Assembly: GCA_028718845.1 (NCBI GenBank)
Contig: JAQULA010000141.1
Location: 1 to 5,041, forward strand
DNA from: Candidatus Omnitrophota bacterium
Lineage (GTDB): Bacteria > Omnitrophota > Gorgyraeia > B26-G9
Direction of reading: 5' to 3'
Length of the DNA: 5,041 nucleotides
Shown: one piece after another, positions 1-5,041 of the stretch
Layout: every line of letters begins with the position of its first letter
How positions within the stretch are numbered: the first letter of the stretch is position 1
Made by a program: the position numbers and the translations under genes
The notes under the pieces: generated by a model
The model's database searches: none
What the model was told of the DNA's origin: nothing
What the model saw: only the letters and a program-made list of their open reading frames with translations

Positions 1-1018
1 CCGCCGGTCCGCTGAACCCCAACGGCCCGCCGGTTACTTTTTTAATCGTCTCCGCATCGGCCATAACCAACTGGCGCGAACGCAAAACCCGCTGTAATTT
101 TGCTTCATTTACTTCATGGTCTCCCCGAACCAATACCGCCACCGGAGCACCGTCATTGACATAAAGCAGGGTCTTTACCAATTGCCGCGGATTAATGTTT
201 AAAAATTTCGCGACATCATTCACCGAACTCACCCCCGGGGTGGACACTTCAGTAAGTTTCTCGCCGGATGCCGAAGCGGAGGATTCCGCATCGTCACGCT
301 GAACACATTCGGCCTTATCGATACTTGCCGCATACGCGCATTGCCGGCAACGCGCGATTTTATCTTCACCACTTTCGGCAAGAACCATGAATTCGTGAGA
401 AACATCGCCGCCCATAACCCCGGTATCGGCTTCCACCGCCAGGAAACGCAGTCCGCAGCGGCTGAATATACGGTTGTAGGCATCATACATTTTTTGATAA
501 CTCGCGTTCAAGCCCTCCTGGCTGCAATCGAAACTATACGCGTCTTTCATGATAAATTCACGGGAACGCATCACCCCGAACCGCGGACGGGCTTCATCGC
601 GGAATTTAGTCTGGATTTGATATAAAATCAGCGGTAACTGCCGGTAGGAATTTACCTCGTTTTTTACCAGCGACGTGATTACTTCTTCATGGGTCGGGCC
701 CAGCACGTTATTTTTTTTATGCCGGTCGGAAAACGTGATCATATCCTCCCCCAATGTTTCGAACCGGCCGCTTTTGACCCATAATTCAACCGGTTGGATC
801 GCCGGCAGCAACAGCTGCTGCGCCCCTTTGACGTTCATTTCTTCGATAATGATCGCCTCGATCTTTTTCAGGACGCGCAACCCCAGCGGCAGATACGAAT
901 ACACCCCGGACGTCAGTTTACGGATCAGTCCGGCGCGGAGCATAAGAATATGGCTTATCGCTTCCGCTTCCGCCGGTACCTCCTTCAGTGTCGGCAAAAG
1001 CATCTCAGACCATTTCAT
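1..1018 (-). CDS. proS: Prolyl-tRNA synthetase, bacterial type with editing domain, 3' partial
   Basis: A class II aminoacyl-tRNA synthetase that charges tRNA-Pro. 339 codons are present and the frame runs open off the window edge; the family is usually about 570 residues, so motif 3 and the anticodon-binding domain are missing only because of the cut. The N-terminus MKWSEMLLPTLKEVPAEAE is typical. The motif 1 region is QLLLPAIQPVELW (68-80). GPTHEEV (107-113) follows, and motif 2 is FRDEARPRFGVMRSREF (139-155), then MKDAYSFD (157-164). MGGDVSHEFMV (202-212) is also standard. The editing (INS) insertion has begun by about 265, with LVKTLL (280-285) and GDHEVNEAKL (299-308). Lys282 lies where the E. 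coli editing lysine (K279) is expected. A CRQC pair (224 and 227) is followed by a Ser/Ala-rich linker (245-253). A strong Shine-Dalgarno sets the start, and the gene overlaps the end of ispG by 14 bases. Confidence 0.97.
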   Translation of the reverse strand, partial: MKWSEMLLPTLKEVPAEAEAISHILMLRAGLIRKLTSGVYSYLPLGLRVLKKIEAIIIEEMNVKGAQQLLLPAIQPVELWVKSGRFETLGEDMITFSDRHKKNNVLGPTHEEVITSLVKNEVNSYRQLPLILYQIQTKFRDEARPRFGVMRSREFIMKDAYSFDCSQEGLNASYQKMYDAYNRIFSRCGLRFLAVEADTGVMGGDVSHEFMVLAESGEDKIARCRQCAYAASIDKAECVQRDDAESSASASGEKLTEVSTPGVSSVNDVAKFLNINPRQLVKTLLYVNDGAPVAVLVRGDHEVNEAKLQRVLRSRQLVMADAETIKKVTGGPLGFSGPA

Positions 1019-2069
1019 GATATACCTCCGCGATCAATGCGCTCAACAAATCGTTTTTCTTAATCACTTTGATTTTTTTTCCTTTCTTAAACAAAATCCC
1101 GGCGGCTCCTCCCCAGGCAATACCAATATCCGCATCTTTAGCCTCGCCCGGTCCGTTCACCACGCAGCCCATAATTGCCACGCTGAGTTTTTTTTGGGGA
1201 AATTTTTTTTCAATCACCGCTAATTCTTTTTCCGCCCGTTTTACCAGCGCGATAAGATCGATGGTGCAGCGGCCGCAGGTCGGGCAGGCAATAACTTCGA
1301 TGCCGCAATCGCGCAGGCCTACCGAACTGAGGATTTTTTTCGCCACTACGACTTCTTCAACCGGGTCCGCGGTCAATGAAACCCGGATAGTGTCTCCGAT
1401 GCCTTCCATCAGCAAAGCCCCGATCCCGATGCTCGATTTTATAATACCGCTCTGCAGCAGTCCGGCAGCGGTTACGCCCAAATGCAGCGGAGCATCGGTA
1501 ACCGCGGCCATGCGCCGGTAGGCCTCAATGGTGGAGAGCACATCGTGGGCTTTAAGCGAAACCACCACCTGGTCGTATTTACAATGCTCAAATATTTTTA
1601 AATAAGCCAGTCCCGCGTTCACCATATCATCGGCAACGGTTTTCCCCGGAGTCCGTATCACCGATCCGGAATTAAGCCCGATGCGCACCGGAATTTTTTT
1701 CCGTTTCGCCTCATTGATTACCGCTTCCACATAACTGCGTTTTCCGATATTGCCGGGATTGATCCGGATTTTATCGGCGCCATGCTCCAGCGCGGCCAAT
1801 GCTAAACGATGATCGAAATGGATGTCGGCAACCAGGGGGATATCTATCTTGCGTTTGATCCGGGCAATCGCCTGTGCCGCCGGCTGATTGAGCACCGCCA
1901 CCCGGACAATCTGGCACCCGGCCCGTTCCAGTTTTTTTATCTGGCGGGCGGTGGCCGCAACATCCGCTGTGTCGGTCGTGGTCATCGACTGAATCGATAC
2001 CGGACTTCCTCCTCCGATAGCGACGTCACGGCACATTACTTTTTTGGTTTTTCTGCGTTTAATGTCCAT
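1005..2069 (-). CDS. ispG: 4-hydroxy-3-methylbut-2-en-1-yl diphosphate synthase (IspG/GcpE)
   Basis: A cytosolic 4Fe-4S enzyme of the MEP pathway that reductively opens 2-C-methyl-D-erythritol 2,4-cyclodiphosphate to HMBPP, with electrons from ferredoxin or flavodoxin. The 354 residues form the short two-domain bacterial type, without the large central insertion seen in plants and some bacteria. The N-terminal TIM-barrel part shows IGGGSPVSIQSMT (18-30), ADIHFDH (81-87), KIRINPGNIG (100-109) and GLNSGS (131-136). The C-terminal iron-sulfur part has CPTC (Cys262, Cys265) and GCVVNGPGEAKDADIG, supplying Cys302 and Glu309, the expected cluster ligands. All four are present, so the enzyme should be active. 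The ATG at 2069 lies three bases after the rseP stop with only a weak GGAAAG upstream, which points to translational coupling. The 3' end overlaps proS by 14 bases. Three runs of eight A occur in the coding strand without breaking the frame. Confidence 0.97.
   Translation of the reverse strand: MDIKRRKTKKVMCRDVAIGGGSPVSIQSMTTTDTADVAATARQIKKLERAGCQIVRVAVLNQPAAQAIARIKRKIDIPLVADIHFDHRLALAALEHGADKIRINPGNIGKRSYVEAVINEAKRKKIPVRIGLNSGSVIRTPGKTVADDMVNAGLAYLKIFEHCKYDQVVVSLKAHDVLSTIEAYRRMAAVTDAPLHLGVTAAGLLQSGIIKSSIGIGALLMEGIGDTIRVSLTADPVEEVVVAKKILSSVGLRDCGIEVIACPTCGRCTIDLIALVKRAEKELAVIEKKFPQKKLSVAIMGCVVNGPGEAKDADIGIAWGGAAGILFKKGKKIKVIKKNDLLSALIAEVYHEMV
1024..1029 (-). promoter_or_regulatory. Shine-Dalgarno site for proS
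   Basis: The minus strand reads GGAGGT, then ATATC, then the ATG at 1018: close to ideal sequence and spacing. It lies within the last codons of ispG. It fixes the proS start at 1018 over the next in-frame ATG (Met6) and suggests proS is initiated independently despite the overlap. Confidence 0.75.
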
Positions 2070-2072
2070 AAA

Positions 2073-3164
2073 TCACTTTCCGCCGAACCATCCGATCAGT
2101 TTATCAAAAAAACCGACCCGATCGAGGTCATTATAAAAAACAAACACCATCAGTACTACCAGCAGCGAAAGGCCGACCCGCATGGCCATTTCCTGAATCT
2201 TCATACTGACGGACTTTCCGCGCAGCTTTTCCACCAGCAGGAACAGCAAATGCCCGCCGTCAAGTACCGGAATCGGGAATAAATTAATAATGGCCAGGCT
2301 AACACTCAGGCCGGCCATGATCTGCAATACGGCGATAAACCCGATTTTCGCGGCTTCCCCGGTAATTTTAAAAATCACCACCGGCCCGGCAATCGATTCC
2401 CGTACCGACATTTTACCGATAATCATCCGATATAACGCCAGGTAGGTTACCTGAGTCAACATCCCGATCCGCTGCGCGCCCATCGCACAGGAGCCGATCA
2501 CGCCGAAACGCAGGATCCGGGTTTCCTCCCCCGGGCTTATACCGATAAGCCCCACTTTAATCGTATCGCCCAACAAGGTATCGGTGGTTTCCACTTTCGG
2601 AATCACCGGGATTTCCAAATCTTTCCCTTCTCGCTGCACGCTCAGTACCACCGGTACATTATTTATTTTAGAATGCAGCAAAGACGAAAGGTCGTCCCAC
2701 CAGGTGACCGCTTGGCCGTCGACGGCAAGGATCCGATCTCCCGTCACCAGCCCGGCTTCCTGAGCCGGATACCCGGCCTTCACTTCCCCGATTTTGGTCG
2801 TCAGCGTCGGAACTCCGAAAAAGAAAATAACGCTGAAAATCACGAACGCGATAAAATAATTGAACACCGGCCCGGCCGCCACGATTGCCGCGCGTTCCCC
2901 CACCGGACGGGAAAGAAATTCCCAGCATTCTCCTTCGCGTTTCTCCTCGGGATTTTCACCGGCAAGTTTTACATACCCGCCCAAGGGTATAAGCGAAACA
3001 CGGTATTCGGTATCCCCGCGCGTGAATCCCAGCAGTTTTTTGCCGAAACCGATGGAAAATATCTCGACCCTCACTTTTAACATCTTGGCAACGATAAAAT
3101 GGCCGAATTCATGGACCAGAACTAAAACCCCCAGAACAAATATAAACGCTATTGTTGATAGCAC
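2073..3164 (-). CDS. rseP: RseP-family site-2 intramembrane zinc metalloprotease
   Basis: An M50-family membrane protease that cuts transmembrane substrates within the bilayer. In E. coli RseP releases sigma-E by cleaving RseA and clears signal-peptide remnants; the substrate here is unknown. Taking the GTG at 3164 as start gives 363 residues. The zinc motif HEFGH is at 18-22 in the first membrane segment. GPVFN at 98-102 opens the second. A single PDZ domain spans about 125-191 (GDRILAVDGQ at its core), and FPIPVLDGGH at 296-305 carries the third zinc ligand, Asp302. A last membrane helix lies near 332-345. E. coli RseP has two PDZ domains and about 450 residues; the single-PDZ form is common elsewhere. 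An in-frame ATG at 3191 would add nine residues (MGAKGGAVA), but it has no ribosome site. The GTG is preceded by AAAGGAGG and gives the usual family N-terminus (M)LSTIAFIFVLG. With this start the overlap with dxr is 16 bases. Function is well supported; the start is likely but unproven. Confidence 0.93.
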   Translation of the reverse strand: MLSTIAFIFVLGVLVLVHEFGHFIVAKMLKVRVEIFSIGFGKKLLGFTRGDTEYRVSLIPLGGYVKLAGENPEEKREGECWEFLSRPVGERAAIVAAGPVFNYFIAFVIFSVIFFFGVPTLTTKIGEVKAGYPAQEAGLVTGDRILAVDGQAVTWWDDLSSLLHSKINNVPVVLSVQREGKDLEIPVIPKVETTDTLLGDTIKVGLIGISPGEETRILRFGVIGSCAMGAQRIGMLTQVTYLALYRMIIGKMSVRESIAGPVVIFKITGEAAKIGFIAVLQIMAGLSVSLAIINLFPIPVLDGGHLLFLLVEKLRGKSVSMKIQEMAMRVGLSLLVVLMVFVFYNDLDRVGFFDKLIGWFGGK

Positions 3165-4303
3165 AGCAACCGCGCCTCCTTTCGCGCCCATTCATCAACG
3201 CTGAATATCTGTTCCAGTGTCGGATGAGTTATACAGGCATGTTTTTTCATAACCCGCCGGATAACCGCGGGAATATCGTTAAACCCGATCCTGCCGTCCA
3301 AAAACGCCTCTACGGCAACTTCATTAACCGCATTCATTACCCCCGGACTGGTGCCGCCGGCCCGGGCCGCCTGGCGGGCTATGTTCAAGCAGGGAAACCG
3401 CTCGTTATCCGGTTTAAAAAATCGCAGCGCCTTGATCCGGAAAAAATCCGGAGACTTTACCGCGTTATCCCGGCGATACGGGTAATCCAAAGCATATTGT
3501 ATCGGTACCCGCATATCCGGTATCCCCAACTGGGCCAATACCGACCGGTCACAAAATTCCACCATCGAGTGGATGATCGCTTCCGGATGGATAACCACTT
3601 CGATACGCTCCGGACCGACGCCAAAGAGCCGGCAGGCTTCAATAAGCTCCAGCCCTTTATTCATCAGGGTCGCCGAATCAATGGTGATTTTTTTTCCCAT
3701 TTTCCATTTCGGATGCCGCAACGCCATTTCCGGGGTAACCCGGTTGAGCCGGTCTTTCGGGAAATCACGAAACGGCCCGCCGCTGCCCGTCAAATAGATC
3801 CGTGAAAGCGCCCGGTGTTCTTCCTTATGCAAACATTGGAAAATCGCGCTATGCTCGGAATCGACCGGAATCATCCTCGCGCCGCAGCGTTTAACCGCCG
3901 CCATAACAATTTCCCCGGCCATAACCAGTGGTTCCTTATTGGCCAGGGCAATCGTTTTTCCGCGTTCGATCGCCGATAATGTCGGCCGCAAACTAATGAT
4001 CCCGGACGTGGCGACAACTAAGGTCTGGACTTCGGCATGAGCGGCTATGGCCGCAAGCCCCTGGTCCTGGGTATACACCTTAACCCCGGACAAATCGGCC
4101 AGTTTTTCCAGCTTCCGGATCGCCGGTTCATCCTTCACGCTCACCAGCTTCGGCCGGAACAGCTTGATCTGCCGCGCAAGCAACCGCATATTCCGGTACG
4201 CGCTCAATCCGATAACCCGGAAATCACCCGGACGGGAATGCACGACACTCAGGGTACTCGTACCGATAGAACCGGTTGAACCGAGGATAGCTATCTTTTT
4301 CAT
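3149..4303 (-). CDS. dxr: 1-deoxy-D-xylulose 5-phosphate reductoisomerase
   Basis: A cytosolic enzyme that converts 1-deoxy-D-xylulose 5-phosphate to 2-C-methyl-D-erythritol 4-phosphate with NADPH and a divalent metal; it is the first committed MEP-pathway step and the fosmidomycin target. The 384 residues match the usual family length. The nucleotide-binding loop GSTGSIG is at 8-14. LANKE is at 120-124. The metal ligands are Asp148 and Glu150 in PVDSEHS, plus Glu219 in MNKGLE. The phosphate-binding LTGSGGPFR is at 171-179, and HPKWKMGKK at 198-206 is the flexible active-site loop with its Trp. PDMRVPIQYAL (262-272) is the typical later block. Residue 125 is Pro where Ser, Thr or Ala is more familiar, and HPEAIIHSM replaces the E. 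coli-type HPQSVIHSM. The ATG at 4303 follows the cdsA stop by a single base and has no clear Shine-Dalgarno, which suggests translational coupling. The 3' end overlaps rseP. The role is certain from the motifs. Confidence 0.97.
   Translation of the reverse strand: MKKIAILGSTGSIGTSTLSVVHSRPGDFRVIGLSAYRNMRLLARQIKLFRPKLVSVKDEPAIRKLEKLADLSGVKVYTQDQGLAAIAAHAEVQTLVVATSGIISLRPTLSAIERGKTIALANKEPLVMAGEIVMAAVKRCGARMIPVDSEHSAIFQCLHKEEHRALSRIYLTGSGGPFRDFPKDRLNRVTPEMALRHPKWKMGKKITIDSATLMNKGLELIEACRLFGVGPERIEVVIHPEAIIHSMVEFCDRSVLAQLGIPDMRVPIQYALDYPYRRDNAVKSPDFFRIKALRFFKPDNERFPCLNIARQAARAGGTSPGVMNAVNEVAVEAFLDGRIGFNDIPAVIRRVMKKHACITHPTLEQIFSVDEWARKEARLLCYQQ
3175..3182 (-). promoter_or_regulatory. Shine-Dalgarno site deciding the rseP start
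   Basis: The minus strand reads AAAGGAGG here, inside the last codons of dxr. Ten bases separate it from the GTG at 3164. It lies downstream of the competing in-frame ATG at 3191, so it cannot serve that codon, and no purine-rich site is seen before the ATG. This favours the GTG start. Confidence 0.65.
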
Positions 4304-4304
4304 A

Positions 4305-5041
4305 TTATAAATAGGAAACCAGCTGAAAATGAATCACATAGTAATAAAAAATCGGACCGGTAAAAATTATACTGTCGATAATATCCAATACCCCGCCCAG
4401 CCCCGGGAAATAGGTCCCGCTGTCCTTGACTCCGCTGTCGCGTTTGATCAGCGATTCGCATAAATCCCCGACCTGGGCCAGAAAACCGATAACCAAACCC
4501 AAAATCAATAAATGCGGCAGAGGAATAAACGGAAGGTACCCTTGGCTTAAAAACGCGGCAAGCAAACTGAACAACAGCCCGCCCAATGCCCCTTCCAGGG
4601 TTTTTTTAGGACTAATCCGCGTAATCAACAGATTTTTTCCAAACATGGTCCCCACCACATACGCCCCGACATCCCCCATTTTCGTTACCAGCAGGAGAAA
4701 CGCCGCCAGCAATGTGCCGTGCGGTAAAAATCTTATTTTAATCAGAAACGAAAAAAACCAGCTCACGTAGAATATCCCGAACAGGGTCGTGGAAATCCCG
4801 ACGATAGCCTGGGAACTGTCCTTGCGAATAAACTGCAGGATAAAAAACAGCAGGGTCGCCGTGGTGATAAAAAATAATTCCCATCCCTTGGTCGGTTCAA
4901 AACGAAAATAGATGCTCAGCGGTATACAGATCCCGATAAGAATACCGATATACTTATAAATGAAAATCCCTTTTTTTTCGATCAATCCATAAAACTCATA
5001 CAATCCGACGCTGATCAAAAAAACCACCACCGCGGCATAAA
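4305..5041 (-). CDS. cdsA: Phosphatidate cytidylyltransferase (CDP-diglyceride synthase), 5' partial
   Basis: An integral membrane enzyme that makes CDP-diacylglycerol from phosphatidic acid and CTP, the branch point to the anionic phospholipids and phosphatidylethanolamine. About 244 codons are present. The frame stays open to the window edge, and the GTG at 5030 lies inside a hydrophobic segment (YAAVVVFLISVGLYEF), so the true start is upstream and this is a 5' partial gene. Counting from that GTG, roughly seven or eight hydrophobic segments are visible (about 1-12, 24-41, 54-68, 77-97, 104-116, 146-162, 172-190, 219-236). The family hallmarks are TKMGDVGAYVVG (116-127), RISPKKTLEGALGG (138-151) and the C-terminal signature SLIKRDSGVKDSG (193-205) followed by PGLGGVLDIIDS (209-220). 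The family signature usually has His where this protein has Leu211; the acidic residues around it are kept. It ends with TAA one base before dxr, which fits the conserved cdsA-dxr order. Identification is firm. Confidence 0.95.
   Translation of the reverse strand, partial: YAAVVVFLISVGLYEFYGLIEKKGIFIYKYIGILIGICIPLSIYFRFEPTKGWELFFITTATLLFFILQFIRKDSSQAIVGISTTLFGIFYVSWFFSFLIKIRFLPHGTLLAAFLLLVTKMGDVGAYVVGTMFGKNLLITRISPKKTLEGALGGLLFSLLAAFLSQGYLPFIPLPHLLILGLVIGFLAQVGDLCESLIKRDSGVKDSGTYFPGLGGVLDIIDSIIFTGPIFYYYVIHFQLVSYL

Noticed and set aside
229..486. An 85-codon minus-strand frame inside proS
   Set aside because: It is out of frame with proS, whose own translation is continuous and fully conserved across this stretch.
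1188..1210. T-rich tract that could look like a terminator (T8, GGGG, AAA, T8)
   Set aside because: It is inside the conserved iron-sulfur part of ispG, has no GC-rich hairpin beside it, and on the coding strand it is A-rich, not T-rich.
675..1223. A 182-codon open frame on the plus strand across the proS/ispG junction
   Set aside because: It lies antisense to two clearly conserved genes, resembles no family I recognise, and spans their overlap. It is a shadow of the coding strand.
1809..2282. A 157-codon open frame on the plus strand opposite ispG and rseP
   Set aside because: It crosses the boundary of two conserved minus-strand genes and has no recognisable motif.
3152..3805. A 217-codon open frame on the plus strand opposite dxr
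   Set aside because: It is fully antisense to the catalytic part of dxr, rich in Arg, His and Pro as shadow frames are, and has no recognisable domain.
1..5041. A hidden novel system, mobile element or CRISPR array
   Set aside because: Nearly every base is accounted for by five conserved housekeeping genes. No repeats, inverted ends, integrase-like genes or unexplained gaps are visible.

Overview
The window is one densely packed stretch of five protein-coding genes, all on the minus strand. In transcription order (from high to low coordinates) they are cdsA (5' end cut off), dxr, rseP, ispG and proS (3' end cut off). Neighbouring genes either overlap by a few bases or are 1-3 bases apart. 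There is no intergenic gap long enough for an internal promoter or terminator, so this looks like the interior of a single operon. I found no RNA gene, mobile element, CRISPR array, repeat array or origin, and no gene on the plus strand.

Layout: 5041-4305 is the phosphatidate cytidylyltransferase CdsA. 4303-3149 is the MEP-pathway enzyme DXP reductoisomerase. 3164-2073 is the RseP-type site-2 membrane protease; a GTG start is preferred here over an upstream ATG at 3191. 2069-1005 is the 4Fe-4S enzyme IspG (GcpE), also of the MEP pathway. 1018-1 is the first 339 residues of a bacterial-type prolyl-tRNA synthetase with the editing insertion. I translated the whole proS part by hand and its frame is open from the start to the window edge.

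The genes cover envelope lipid precursor synthesis (CdsA), two steps of isoprenoid precursor synthesis (Dxr and IspG), membrane proteolysis (RseP) and translation (ProS). The cdsA-dxr-rseP core, often preceded by uppS and followed by ispG and/or proS, is a widely conserved bacterial gene order. The content is therefore core housekeeping, not accessory.

The organism is a bacterium that uses the MEP isoprenoid pathway. Some details (the PGLGG form of the CdsA signature, a single-PDZ RseP, and the Dxr variant reading HPEAIIHSM) would fit an uncultured lineage such as Omnitrophota or a relative in the PVC area. That is an impression from motif style, not a demonstrated placement. I did not find a previously undescribed system. 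The findings are modest points about start sites, substituted motif residues and homopolymer tracts.
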